Counted from the first letter of the stretch, positions 1 to 13,204 are shown. The stretch is DNA of 60,000 bases from Adiantum capillus-veneris (GCA_014529385.2 CM043957.1:70703003-70763002), one strand, 5' to 3'. Numbers and translations are program-made. Notes: a model not told the origin generated them from the letters alone.

Positions 1-3000
1 CGTGCCATGGTCTGCACGTCGATGCATTGTACTTCTGCCACCAGATTAGCTCACCACTTTTGGCTTGAACAGGTCGCACACATTGCTGCTAGAATATGGA
101 TGCAGTATAAAGCATATTTTTTGAAAAGAAAAAATGAATATAAAAAAAAAACCTTTGGATGAGGGTATTCCCACTCTATCTCCGTATCATTATAACTCGC
201 AATTTAGCTATGAGGCGGCCAATCCAAGTTCAAGACCTTCAAATTTTTTAGTTCAAAGCAATTCTTATTCAACTGTGAATGAGATATTCATTTCGAGGGT
301 ATTTTTTCAGGATGGCCATTATTTGTATTAGATCGGATCTTTTGCACCATGATGAGATCGATATGCGTTCAAAGTTGCTCTTTACGATATGAGAGTTGGA
401 TTTTTGCACAAATGACATAAAAGTTGCAAGCTTTGAGGATCACAATTTTGTTGGGTGCTCAAATTAAACGACACAATGATTTTTTGCACTAACAATTGAA
501 GGAAGGTAAGTAGATTTTGATTCGCATCATTGTCATTTGCCTTTCCTCTTTTGCTATGAATGCCATATGTGCTATATATGAGCATGGTTGTTTTCCCGTG
601 GTTTGATTGTGTGATGAATTCGATGCAGAATTGACCTTACTTGCACTAACAACTTGTCTTGTGCATAGTTTAGTGCTTGGCTTCCTTGCAAAGTCTCATT
701 GTCAAAATGAAAACTTCTTCTCCATTGCATGTGGGCTTCATCTTGAGTTATATTGATAGTAAATTGATACCTGGTGGAGAGTGTGCGTCAAAATTTGAAC
801 TTGGCTTTGTGGTTGATTTTTTAGTGCTTACTTTGAATGACAAATGCTTTGGCACTAACAATTGTGCACTATTTTGAAGGGATGATGGCCAATGATACAA
901 AACAAAGTTTTTATGCTTCGAGGGAGTTTCAATTCACTTCATCTTATGATCTCTTTTTCCCTTGCCATGCATGTCGTATGGGTGCTAGTTGGATGTGATC
1001 ATCGAGGGTGTGCATTGAAAGTTTGGGTTTGGCATTGTTCGTTATTTTTTTAGTGCTTAAGATGTATGCAAAAATCATGGCATAGCACTAAATTGGGTTT
1101 CTTGAATGACCATGAGAGGGTAGTAAAATTTTGGGCTTGTGATTGAGCATTCTTCTAGTGCTTGGCTTGATTGAAATTATCATTTGCACGAAAATGGCAA
1201 GCTCTATTTGACATGCATGTGAGCTTCATGAGAGAGTTGCACTAAATGATGAGTTGCGATCATTTATTGGTCAGACTTTGTGCTTAAACTTAACAAATCT
1301 TGTGCATTTTTAATGCTTGAATTGAATGAGAAATTATTTGAAAGCATTAAAATTAAGCTTATGTTGATGGACAAGAGTGTGCGTAAAAATTTGAACTTGG
1401 CTTTGTGCATTTTTTAGTGCTTATATTGGATGATCAAAAGCTAAAGATCACTAACATTTGAGTTGTTTTGAAGGGGTGTGGCATATGTGTGATTCCAAAT
1501 GATCCAAGAAGGGGTCTTCATTGCAATATTGCAAAAATTGGCTACTTAGAGCCATTCCAAATTTTTGGATTAAGGTTGTAATGCTAGCTCATAGCTTGGT
1601 CTAAAAATGCAAATTTTTTCATTTGAGCTAGTGTTTAGCCAACATTTGATCTTTCAAGTACAAATTTGGCTAGTAAGAACCATTCATTTCATTAAGTTGC
1701 AGTCATCTCTAGCTCATAGAGTATGCTCTAAAATTGTAAAATTTATTGAGCTAGTTGTTAGCCTACTTTTTGAAAAGCTTAAATTGTAAAATTTGGCTAT
1801 TGAGAGCCACTTCACTTCATTCAAAAGTTGCATTATTTTCAGCTCTTGGCTTGTTTAAATTCCATATCTCATTGAGCTAGAAATTAATCGACTTTTGAAC
1901 CATGCATGAGAGATGGTTGAAATTACACTATTTGCTTATGTAGAAGCATTTCATCTCTCTCATGGTTGATGTGTAAGAATAAATTTGCTACATTAGAGCA
2001 TCATGTGCATAACCAAAGGCATTTTTTTCCCTTGGGTTTTTTCCCTTTGGCAAATTCGGGTATACAAGACCCTAGCATTAGGTTTTCATTAATGTTTCTG
2101 TGTGGCTTTTCAATAATTGGTTTTTGGAGCTTGTGTTTACACTTAGCTTCAAAAAGCTTCTTTTTGCCAATAAAAAGGGATCAAAAGGCTTCTCTACAAA
2201 GGGGATGATTGCTCAAGGATGCTCAAAGAGCATGAATAGGTGTAATCCTTCCATGATTTGGCTCTTTGTTCATCTCTCCATTCTCTTGCTTGGTTTAAGT
2301 GAAATTTTGCTTCTAAGCTATGGTTTTTTTCATGTTAGAAAGCTAGGCATCATAAAGTTTCAACACCCTACTTTGTGAAAATTAACTCACAAAAAATTAG
2401 GTTTTATGTATGTAAATCATAGGTAATTAGCCTTGACCTTACGATAATGTAGGTTCATTTCTTGCTAGTCCTAGATTCTTAGTGATAGTCGTAATATTCC
2501 ATTCATTTTTGTCACGACCTAGGGCTATGATTAGGCTTTAATCTTTTTTAGTCCAATTGCCATAAATATCTCATAAAGGAAGCAATAAAAATGTGCTAAA
2601 AAATGAACCATGAAGCAAAGAAGTGTCCAAAAAAGTAGCAAAAATGCTACTAAGGCACATGAAAATAAAAATTCTATGTTATGTTGTGTCTGAGAAAGGT
2701 CTAGCGCCTTATTGGCACTTGGTAGGCGAGGGGAATCACCTTGGCTTGCTTGGTCAAGGCCCTAAACCGATGCCCTGGGTTGATAGGGGTTAGCCGTCGC
2801 CTTGGTAAGCTAGTAGGCTTTTGGAACACCTTCTTGAGGGTTCAAGGAGCCGAGAGTCGCACCTAGACTTGCCTTGGGGTGGTAGCCTTGTGATTGTGCT
2901 TTACATTTTCAATGAATGGCTAAATCAAAACTTCCATGAGCTTCAAAAAGCTTTTGACAATGTACTAATAGATTAGGAGCTTTTTTATAGCCCATAGACA

Positions 3001-3357
3001 AGATAGACTTGAATGATTTATTAAGATTGTTCACATAGTTTTTAGGCTAGTAGGTTTATGAACATTCATTAGGCTAGGGTCATAATTGATTACTTTTGTT
3101 TCATGCATAAAACTGAAATTTCAAGTGGTTTAATCTTCACAAAAGTGTGAGTATTTTTTGCTTTATGTGTCTAGTTTTTGACTATGATTAACCCATCTTT
3201 TAGAAGCAAAAAATCACTTTGCATGATTGTTCATTTATGCTTCATGTTTTATTCATTATTGGTGGCCTTTGATGCTCATTACTTGTTCTTATGTTTTGCA
3301 GCTCAACATTTCTTCCTTGGACTTGCTTTCTACCATGTCACCGTGTCTTGCTTCACT
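1..3357. other. Non-coding 3' region of a truncated LTR retroelement
   Basis: No coding region is supported here; the open frames are short and AT-rich without recognisable domains. The stretch ends in a hairpin, polypurine tract and LTR, so I infer it is the untranslated 3' part of an LTR element whose 5' part lies outside the window. It contains diverged internal repeats: a ~95-bp phrase around 785-880 recurs near 1379-1475, and a ~126-bp unit recurs at about 1538, 1663, 1791 and 1928. A GC-richer patch lies at 2690-2890. The assignment to the downstream LTR rests only on adjacency. Confidence 0.5.
1530..1960. repeat. Diverged ~126-bp tandem repeat, about four copies
   Basis: The phrase TTTGGCTA followed by GAGCCA or GAACCATT starts near 1538, 1663, 1791 and (weaker) 1928, giving spacings of 125, 128 and ~135 bp. 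Each unit also holds a GAGCTAG...TTAGCC stretch. Seen directly; copies are strongly diverged and the edges are approximate. Confidence 0.6.
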
Positions 3358-3395
3358 GGCACACGAGGACGTGCGCCAAATTAGGAAGGGGGGAG
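3358..3395 (+). promoter_or_regulatory. Stem-loop plus polypurine tract of LTR element 1
   Basis: Arms 3358-3365 and 3370-3377 pair at seven of eight positions around an AGGA loop. Five bases later a purine run (3383-3395, AGGAAGGGGGGAG) directly precedes a TG that opens an LTR. Polypurine tracts prime plus-strand DNA synthesis in LTR retrotransposons. The same hairpin-spacer-PPT order occurs at two other elements in this window. Confidence 0.75.
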
Positions 3396-4300
3396 TGTTA
3401 GCAGCGGCTAACGGTTGCACCAATTATGCACCAAGTTGTGGATATGCTATGGATGTACACAGTATTTACTTTTCATTGTATAGGGCTTGGGCTCATTTAG
3501 GAGTTCCAAAGTTGTTGAGTCTAGGCTAGAGAGCTCACTTTATCCCATAGTTGAAGGGTTTGAGGCCCAAAACTATAAAAGAGCCCTATGCTTAATGAGA
3601 GGTCATTCTTGAGTGGTCCTTTTGAGAACTCTCTCTCTAGATGAAGTCTTGATGGCCTAGCCTTTGAGCTTAATGCCCATGCTTAGAAGGCTAGTGCTAA
3701 TCACATGTAGTTAGTGTAATCCTCTCTTAATTAATCTAGTCTTCATTATGTTGTCAATCATGTTTCTCTACTTTCCTTCATTGTTTTGAAGTGTTGATCT
3801 TCTCTAATCTAACTCTTACTTATGCTAAGCTTCTCCGATTAGTGGAGTCCTTATCTAACTCTCTCGATTAAGCGGAGTGGGCGTACTCGTGATTGAGGGA
3901 TTAGAGTTGTCCTCTAATGGTGTGCTTGTGTGTGTGTAGGTTTAAGAAGCCTTGAGCTTAATTTGATTATGTGTGACTTGATTTGGACACCAGGATTGGC
4001 ATGGTTGGGGTGGCCGACTTGAATGCGATCTTGTGTGCTTAATCGTCAATGCATGTAATTAGAGTTGTGCTTGAGAGATTCCAAGATTAGTGTGTTTCAC
4101 TTCGTTGCTTGATGTGTGTAGATGATTGCTTGAATTGATGCTTGATGTGCGATTAGCATTAGTTGTTTGGGATGATTTCTATTTGCATTGGAGGATGCAC
4201 GCTCTTGAATCCTCTCAATCTTTGCATCCGATGACGCTCTCGCACATTCTTTGTGTGATGCCTCCAAGCCCTAGCCGGGTCATGCTCTCTCTCTCCGGAT
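3396..4300 (+). mobile_element. 3' (or solo) LTR of Ty3/gypsy-like element 1
   Basis: The LTR begins TGTTAGCAGC right after the polypurine tract. A TATA box (TATAAAA, 3574-3580) sits about 180 bp in, as expected for a U3 promoter. No partner LTR is in the window, so the right edge cannot be fixed by comparison; satellite sequence is recognisable from about 4325, which bounds it. The hairpin and PPT resemble those of the 10.5-kb minus-strand element, whose LTR also starts TGTTAGCA, suggesting related families. Confidence 0.6.
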
Positions 4301-6659
4301 TGATAGATTTGTGGGAGATTGCCTATGCTATGGCGAGCCTCCAACAGTGGTGGACCTTCAAACAATCTTGGGCTAAAATCTCCATAACACAATGGATAGT
4401 AGGTTGGAAAAGTGGTGGACCTTTGCCCCAAACCATCCATGGTAGTAAACAAAGTAGCTACACTCCATTCACACATTGACTTTGAAACAATAGAGATAAC
4501 TTTGTTCAATAGATCTAGTTTGGATAGGTGGTGGATCTTCAAACCAACCTAGGCTAAAACCTGTAGAACACAATGGATAGTAGGACAAGTGGTGGACCTT
4601 TGTCCCAAACCATCCATGGTAGTATATATAGTAGCTACACTCTATTCACAAATTGACCTTCAAACAATAGATATAGCTTTTTTTAATATAGCTAGCTTAG
4701 ACAGGTGGTGGACCTTCAAACCACCTTGGACTTAAACCTCCATAACACAATGGATAGTATGTTGGACAAATGGTGGATATCTACCCCAAACCATCCATGG
4801 TAGTAAACATAGCAGCTACACTCCATTCACACATTGAGCTTCAAACAACATAGATAACTTCTTTCAATAGATCTAGCCTGGATAGGTGGTGGACCTTCAA
4901 ACCGACTTGGGCTAGAACCTCCATAACACAATGGATAGTAGGTTGGACAAGTGTTGGACCTCTAACCGAAACCATCCATGTTATCAGAGTAGAGATATGA
5001 CTATTCAATAGAGCGAGCTTGGACAATGGTTGATCTTCAAACCACATAGGACTAAAACCTGCATAATACAATGGCTAGTAGGTTGGACAGGTGATGGTCC
5101 ACTACCCAAGCCATCCATGGTACTAAACATAGTAGCTATACTCCATTCACACATTGACCTTCAAAAAATAGAGATAGCTTCTTTCAATAGAGCTAGCTTG
5201 GACAGGTGGTGGACCTTCAAACCACCTTGGGCTAAAACCTCAATAACACAATGGATAGTAGTTTGGACAAGTGTTAGACCTCTACCCCAAACCATCCACG
5301 CTATAAGAGTAGGGATAGGACTATTCAATAGAGCTAGCTTGGACAGGTGGTGGACCTTCAAACCACGTTCGGCTAAAACCTCCATAACATAATGGTTAGT
5401 AGGTTGGACAAGTAACGAACCTCTGTCCCAAACCCTCCATGGTAGTAAACAAAGTAGCTAGACTCCATTCACACTCTAACCTTCAAACAATAGTGATAAA
5501 TTCTTTCAATAGAGCTAGCTTGGATAGGTGGTGGATCTTCAACCAACCTTGGGCTAAAACCTCCATAACGCAATGGTTAGTAGGTTGGACAAGTGGTGGA
5601 CCTCTATCCCAAACCATTAATGGTAGTAAACATAGTAGCTCTACTCCATTCACACATTGATCTTCAAACAATAGAGATAGATTTTTTTAATGGATCTAAC
5701 TTGCACAGGTGGTAGACCTTCAAACCACCTTGGGCTAAAACCTCAATAACACAATGGATAGTAGGTTGAAAAAGTGTCGGACCTCTACCCCAAACCATCG
5801 ACGTCATTAGACTAGAGATAGGACTATTCAATAGAGCTACCTTGGACAGGTGATGGACCTTCAAACCACCATGGGCTAAAACCTCCATAACACAATGGTT
5901 AGTAGGTTGGACAAGTATCCCTAACCATCCAAGTGATCAGACTAGAAATAGGACTATTCAATAGAGCTAGTTTGGACAGTTGGTGGACCTACAAAAAACC
6001 TTGGGCGAAAACCTCAATAACACAATAGATAGTAGGTTGGACAAGTGGTGGAACTCTGCCCCAAACCATCATGGTAGTAAAAAAAGGAGATACACTCCAT
6101 TCACACATTGACCTTGAAACAATAGAGATAGCTTCTTTCAAAGGAGCTAGCTTGGACATGGGGTGGATCTTCAAACAATCTTGGGCTAAAACCTCCATAA
6201 CACAATGGATAGTAGGTTGGACAAGTGGTGTATCTTTACCCCAAACCATCCATGGTAGTAAAAAAAGCAGCTACACTCCATTCACACACTGACTTTGAAA
6301 CAATAGAGATAGATTTGTTTAATAGGTGGACCTTCAAAATAGGAGGTGGACCTTCAAACTAGCCTGGGCTAAAACCTCAAGAACACAATGGAAAGTAGGT
6401 TGGAGAAGTGGTGGACCTTTGCCCCAAACCATCCATGGTAGTAAAAATAGTAGCTACACTCCATTCACAAATTGACCTTCAAACAATAGAGATATCCTTT
6501 TTCAATAGAGCTAGCTTGGACAGGTAGTGGACCTTCAAACCACCTTGGACTTAAACCTCCACAAAATAATGGCTAGTAGGTTGGACAAGTGATGGTCCTC
6601 TACCCAAACCATCCATGGTAGTAAACATAGTAGTTACACTCCATTCACATATTGACCTC

Positions 6660-6800
6660 CAAACAAAATGCAAGAACAAAATGGTTGGACAATTAGTACA
6701 AGAACAAAATGGTTGGACAAAATGGTTGAACAATAACTGGTTGAACAAAATGGTTGGACAATTAATGCAAGAACAAAATAATTGGACAATTAGTACTATG
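6660..6800. repeat. Local short-repeat block within the satellite
   Basis: A ~140-bp patch built from variants of GAACAAAATGGTTGGACAA (about six partial copies) interrupts one monomer. It appears once in the array. GGTTGGACAA matches part of the satellite monomer, so it may be a local slippage expansion rather than foreign DNA. Confidence 0.7.
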
Positions 6801-9800
6801 TTAGAGTAGTACAACTTGGACAAGTGGTGGACCATTACCCCAAACCATCCATGGTAGTAAACAAAGTAGCTACACTCTATTCACACACTAACTTTGAAAG
6901 AATAGAGATAGATTTGTTTAATAGATCTAGTTTGGATAGGTGGTGGACCTTCAAACTTACCTAGGCTAAAACCTCCAGACCACAATGGAAAGTAGGTTGG
7001 AAAGGTGGTGGACCTTTGCCCGAAACCATCCATGGTAGGTAGTGAACATAGTAGCTACACTCCATTCACACATTGACCTTCAAACAATAGAGATAGATTC
7101 TTTCAATAGGGCTAGCTTGGACAAGTGGTGGACCTTCAAACCACCTTGGGCTAAAAACTTTATAACACAAGGGATAGTAGGTTGGACAAGTGGTGGAACT
7201 CTGCCCCAGATTATCTATGGTAGTAAACATAGTAGCTACACTCCATTTACGCATTGATCTTCAAACAATAGGGATATGACTATTAAATAGTGCTAGCTGG
7301 ACAGGTGGTGGACCTTCAAACCACCTTGGGCTAAACCCACCATAACACAAGGGATAGTAGGTTGGATAAGTGGTGGACCTATGTCCTAAACCATCCATGG
7401 TAATAGAGATAGCATTTACACTCCATTCACACATTGACCTTGAGACATTAGAGATAGCTTGAACAAGTGGGCCACCTTCACACCACGTTGGGCTAAAACC
7501 TCCATAACACAATGGATAGTAGGTTGGACAAGTGGTGGACCTCTACCCCATACTATCCATGGTAATAAACATAGTAGTTACACTCCATTCACACATTGAC
7601 CTTCAAATAATAGAGATAGCTTCTTTCAATAGAGCTAGCTTGAAACCACCTTGTGCTAAAGCCTCCATGACACAATGGATAGTAGGTTGGACAAGTGGTG
7701 AACCTCTTCCCCAAACCATCCATGGTTAGTAAACAAAGTAGCTACACTCCATTCACACATTGACCTTGAAACAATAGAGATAACTTATTTCAATGGAGCT
7801 AGCTTGAACAGGTGGTGGACCTTCAAACAACCTTGGGCTAAAACCTCCATAACACAATGCATAGTAGGCTGGACAAGTGGTGGACCTCTACCCCAAACCA
7901 TCCATGTAATGAGACTAGAAATAGGACTATTCAATCATAACACAATAGATAGTAGGCTGGACAAGTGGTGGACCTCTACCCCAAACCATCCATGGTAGTA
8001 AAAAAAGTAGCTACAATCCATTCACACATTGACCTTCAAACAATAGAGATAGCTTCTTTAAAAGAAGCTAGTTTGGATAGGTGGTGGACCTTCAAAAAAT
8101 ATTGGGTTAAAACCTCCATAACACAATGGATAGTAGGTTGGACAAGTGGTGGACCTTTGCCCCAAACCATCCGCGGTAGTAAACAAAGTAGCTACACTCT
8201 ATTCACACATTGACTTTGAAACAATAGAGATAGCTTTGTTCAATAGATCTAGCTTGGATAGGTGGTGGACCTTCAAACCAACTTGGGCTAAAACCTGTAG
8301 AACACAATGGAAAGTAGGACAAGTGGTGGACCTCTGCCCCAAACCATCCATGGTAGTAAATATAGTAGCTACACTCCATTCACAAATTGACCTTCAAACA
8401 ATAGAGATAGCTTTTATCAATAGAGCTAGCTTAGACAGGTGGTGGACCTTCAAACCACCTTGAACTTAAACTTCCACAACACAATGGATAGTAGGTTGGA
8501 CAAGTGGTGGATATCTACCCCAAACCATCCATGGTAGTAAACATAGTAGCTACACCTCCATTCACACATTGAACTTCAAACAATAGAGATAGCTTCTTTC
8601 AATAGATCTAGCTTGGATAGGTGGTGGACCTTCAAACTGCCTTGGGCTAAAACCTCCATAACACAATGGATAGTAGGTTGGACAAGTGTTGGACCTCTAA
8701 CTGAAACCATCCATGCTATCAGAGTAGAGATAGGAGTATTCATTAGAGCGAGCTTGGACAATGGTTAACCTTCAAACCACATAGGGCTAAAACCTGCATA
8801 TTACAATGGCTAGTAGGTTGGACAGGTGATGGTCCATTACCCAAACCATCCATGGTACTAAACATAGTAGCTACACTCCATTCACACATTGACCTTCAAA
8901 CAATAGAGATAGCGTCTTTCAATAGAGCTAGCTTGGATAGGTGGTGGACCTTCAAACCACCTTGGGCTAAAACCTCAATAACACAATGGATAGTAGTTTG
9001 GACAAGTGTTAGACCTCTACCCCTAACCATCAACGCTATAAGAGTAGGGATAAGACTGTTCAATAGAGCTAGCTTGGCAAGGTGGTGGACCTTCAAACCA
9101 CCTTCGGCTAAAACCTCCATAACATAATGGTTAGAGATTGGACAAGTAACAGATCTCTGTCCCAAACCCTCCATGGTAGTAAACAAAGTAGCTACACTTC
9201 ATTCATACTCTAGCCTTCAAACAATAGTGATAGATTCTTTCAATAGAGCTAGCTTGGATAGGTAGTGGATCTTCAAACAACCTTGGGCTAAAACCTCCAT
9301 AACGCAATGGTTAGTAGGTTGGACAAGTGATGGACCTCTATACCAAACCATCAATGGTAGTAAACATAGTAGCTCTACTTCATTCACACATTGACCTTCA
9401 AACAATAGAGATAACTTCTTTTAATGGATCTAGCTTGCACAGGTGGTGGACCTTCAAACCACGTTGGGCTAAAATCTCAATAATACAATGGATAGTAGGT
9501 TGGAAAAGTGTTGGACCTCTACCCCAAACCATCGACGTCATTAGACTAGAGATAGTACTATTCAATAGAGCTACCTTGGACAGGTGATGGACCTTCAAAC
9601 CACCATGGGCTAAAGCTCCATAACACAATGGTTAGTAGATTGGACAAGTATCCCTAACCATCCAAGTGATCAGACTAGAGATAGGGCTATTCAATAGAGC
9701 TAGCTTGGACGGTTGGTGGACCTACAAACAACCTTGGGCTAAAACCTCAATAACACAATAGATAGTAGGTTGGACAAGTGGTGGAACTCTACCCCAAACC

Positions 9801-12800
9801 ATCCATGGTAGTAAAAAAAGCAGCTACACTCCATTCACACATTGACCTTGAAACAATAGAGATAGCTTCTTTCGAAGGAGCTAGCTTGGACATATGGTGG
9901 ACCTTCAAACAATCTTGGGCTAAAACCTCCATAACACAATGGATAGTAGGTTGGACAAGTGGTAGTAAAAAAAGTAGTGACACTCCATTCACACACTAAC
10001 TTTGAAACAATAGAGATAGATTTGTTTAATAGATCTAGTTTGGATAGGTGGTGGAACTTCAAATTAACCTGGGCTAAAACCTCCAGAACACAATGGAAAG
10101 TAGGTTGGAGAAGTGGTGGACCTTTGCCCCAAACCATCCATGGTAGTAAACATAGTAGCTACACTCCATTCACAAATTGACCTTCAAATAATAGAGATAG
10201 CCTTTTTCAATAGAGCTAGCTTGGATAGGTAGTGGACCTTCAAACCACTTTGGACTTAAACCTCCATAACATAATGGCTAGTAGGTTGGAAAAGTGATGG
10301 TCCTCTGCCCAAACCATCCATGGTAGTAAACATAGTAGTTACACTCCATTCACACATTGATGGTCAAACAATAGAGATAGCTTCTTTCAATAGAGCTAGC
10401 TTGGACAAGTGGTGGACCTTCAAACCACCTTGGGCTAAAACCTCAATAACACAATGGATAGTAGGTTGGACAACTGTTAGATCTCTATCCCAAACCATCC
10501 ACGCTATCAGAGTAGAGATAGGACTATTCAATAGAGCTAGCTTGGATAGGTGGTGGAGTTTTAAACCACCTTGGGCTAAAACCTCCATAACACAATGGTT
10601 AGTAGGTTGGACAAGTGATGGACCTCTGTCCCAAACCCTCCATGGTAGTAAGCAAAGTAGCTACACTCCATTCACACTTTAACCTTCAAACAATAGTGAT
10701 AGATTCTTTTAATAGAGCTAGCTTGGATAGGTGGTGGATCTTCAAACAACCTTGGGCCAAAACCTCTATAACGCAATGGTTAGTAGGTTGGACAAGTGGT
10801 GGACCTCTGTCCCAAACCGTCAATGGTAGTCAACATAGTAGCTCTACTCCATTTACACATTGACCTTCAAACAATAGAGATAGATTTTTTCAATAGATCT
10901 AGCTTGTACAGGTGGTGGATCTTCAAACCATCTTGGGCTAGAACCTCAATAACACACTTGATAGTAGGTTGGAAAAGTGTTGGACCTCTACCCCAAACCA
11001 TCGACGTGATCAGACTAGAGATAGGACTATTCAATAGAACTAGCTTGGACAAGTGGTGGACTTTCAAACCACCTTGGACTAAAACCTTCATTACACAATG
11101 GTTAGTAGGTTAGACAAGTGGTGGGCCTCAGCCCCAAACCATCCATGGTAGTAAACATAGTAGCTACACTCCATTCACAGATTGACCTTCAAACCACATA
11201 GGGCTAAAACCTCCATAACACAATGGATAGTAGGTTGGACAAGTGGTGGACCTCTACCCCAAACCATGCATGGTAGTAAACATAGTAGCTACACTCTATT
11301 CACACATTGACTTTCAAAGAATAGAGATAACTTCTTTCTATAGAGCTAGCTTAGACATGTGGTAGACCTTCAAACCACCTTGGGCTGAAAACTTTATAGC
11401 ACAATGGATAGTAGGTTGGACAAGTGGTGGACGTTTGCCCCAGACCATCCATGGTAGTAAACATACTAGCTACACTGCATTCACACATTGACCTTCAAAA
11501 AATAGAGATACGACTATTGTGAATAGAGCTAGCTTGGATAGGTGGTGGAACTTCAAACCACCTTGGGCTAAAACATTCATAATACAAGGGATAGTAGGTT
11601 GGACAAGTTGTGGACCTATGCCCGAAACAATCCATAGTAATAGAGATAGTAGCTACACTCCATTCACACATTGACCTTGAAACATTAGAGATAGCTTAAA
11701 CAAGTGGTCCACCATGAAACCACCCTGGGCTAAAACCTCCATAACACAATGGATAGTAGGCTGGACAAGTGATGGACCTCTACCCCATACTATCCATGGT
11801 AATAAACATAGTAGCTACACTCCATTCACACATTGACCTTCAAATAATAGAGATAGATTCTTTCAATAGAGCTAGCTTGGATAGGTGGTGGACCTTAAAA
11901 CAACCTTGGGCTAAAACCTCCATAACACAATGGATAGTAGATTGGACAAGTGGTGGACCTCTGCCCCAAACCATCCATGGTAGTAAACAAAGTAGCTACA
12001 CTCCATTCACACATTGACCTTGAAACATTAGAGATATCTTATGTCAATGGAGCTAGCTTGAACAGGTGATGGACCTTCAAACAATCTTGGGTTAAAACCT
12101 CCATAACACAATGGATAGTAGGTTGGCCCAAACCATCCATGGTAGTAAAAAAAGTAGCTACACTCCATTCACACATTGAATTTGGAACAACAGAGATAGC
12201 TTTGTGCAATTTATCTAGCTTGGATAGGCAGTGGACCTTCAAACCAATGTCGGCTAAAACCTCCAGAATACAATGGATAGTAGTTTGGGCAAGTGGTGGA
12301 CCTCTCTCCCAAACCATCCATGGTAATAAATCTAGTAGCTACACTCCATTCAGAATATGACCTTCAAACAATAGAGATATGACTATTCAATATAGCTAGC
12401 TTGGACAAATGGTGGACCTTTAAACCACCTTGGGCTAAAACCTCCATAACACAATGATCAGTAGGTTGGACAAGGGGTGGACCTCTGTACCAAACCATCC
12501 ATGGTAGTAAACATAGTAGCTACACGCCTTTCACACATTGACCTTGAAACAATAGAGATAGCTTCTTTCAATAGATCTAGCTTGGACGGGTGGTGGACCT
12601 TCAAACCACCTAGGACACAAACCTCCATAACACAATGAATTTTAGGTTGGACAAGCGGTGGACCTCTTCCCCAAACCATCCATGCTAATAGACATCGTAG
12701 CTACACTCCATTCACACATTGACCTTGAAACAACAAAGATAGCTTGTTTCAATAGAGCTATCTTGGACAGGTGGTGGAACTTCAAACCACCTTGGGATAA

Positions 12801-12956
12801 AACCTCCATAACACAATGGATAGTAGGTTGGACAAGGGGTGGACCTATGCCCCAAACCATCCATGGTAGTAAACATAGTAGCTACACTCAATTCACATGT
12901 TGACCTTGAAATAATAGAGATAACTTGTTTCAATAAAGCAAGCTTGGACAGGTGTT

Positions 12957-12961
12957 GGACC
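12957..12961. other. Target-site duplication, left (GGACC)
   Basis: GGACC here and at 15823-15827 flank the non-autonomous copia element exactly. Removing the element and one copy restores the ordinary satellite phrase. Confidence 0.9.
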
Positions 12962-13202
12962 TGTTAGGTAAAGGTGGTGTGCCTCACCGTGCTTTACTCG
13001 TGTCCGCCGGCCAGTGTCCGGCTGCCCACATTTATCTCCTTATTCTTTATACATACAAAGAATAAGGAGCTCTCACTCACATTCTCACATGGTACTCATA
13101 CAGTGAGATTTGGGAGCTCCACCCCACATCCTGTGTTGTGCTCTCTCTCTCTCTCTTTCCTTCGCACTCTCCGCGCACGCGCACTGCATCCGCGCACTCA
13201 CA
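12962..13202 (+). repeat. 5' LTR of non-autonomous copia element (241 bp)
   Basis: Runs from TGTTAGGTAA to ...GCACTCACA. It contains a perfect 13-bp inverted repeat with an 8-nt loop (13036-13069) and a CT-rich stretch. Compared with the 3' LTR it carries about 29 extra bases (roughly 12990-13020). Confidence 0.9.
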
Positions 13203-13204
13203 TC

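Larger units (their letters stand above)
4325..12961. repeat. Satellite array, ~181-bp and ~140-bp monomers
   Basis: About 50 diverged head-to-tail monomers. Landmarks in a full monomer are GCTAGCTTGGACAGGTGG, CCTCCATAACACAATGG, the phrase CCAAACCATCCATGG and CATTCACACATTGACC. Spacing of the CCATCC landmark (4433, 4610, 4791, 4972, 5111, 5292, 5433) shows two classes: ~181 bp, and ~140 bp in which the segment after CCATCC is replaced by a shorter one containing AGAGATAGGACTATTC. Neither length is a multiple of three and long frames are open on both strands, so the many open frames here are repeat artefacts, not genes. ~181 bp is in the nucleosome-size range common for plant satellites; a centromeric role is not shown. 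Confidence 0.92.

Noticed and set aside
3396-4300. Target-site duplication or second LTR for element 1
   Set aside because: No matching copy of the LTR start TGTTAGCAGCGG elsewhere in the window, so limits cannot be confirmed.
4126-12903. Dozens of overlapping open frames of 60-127 codons on both strands across the satellite
   Set aside because: They restate the monomer sequence in changing frames, are open on both strands at once, and the periods (~181 and ~140) are not multiples of three.
4325-12961. CRISPR-like regular repeats
   Set aside because: Units are long, diverged and contiguous, without short identical repeats and unique spacers, in a clear plant context.
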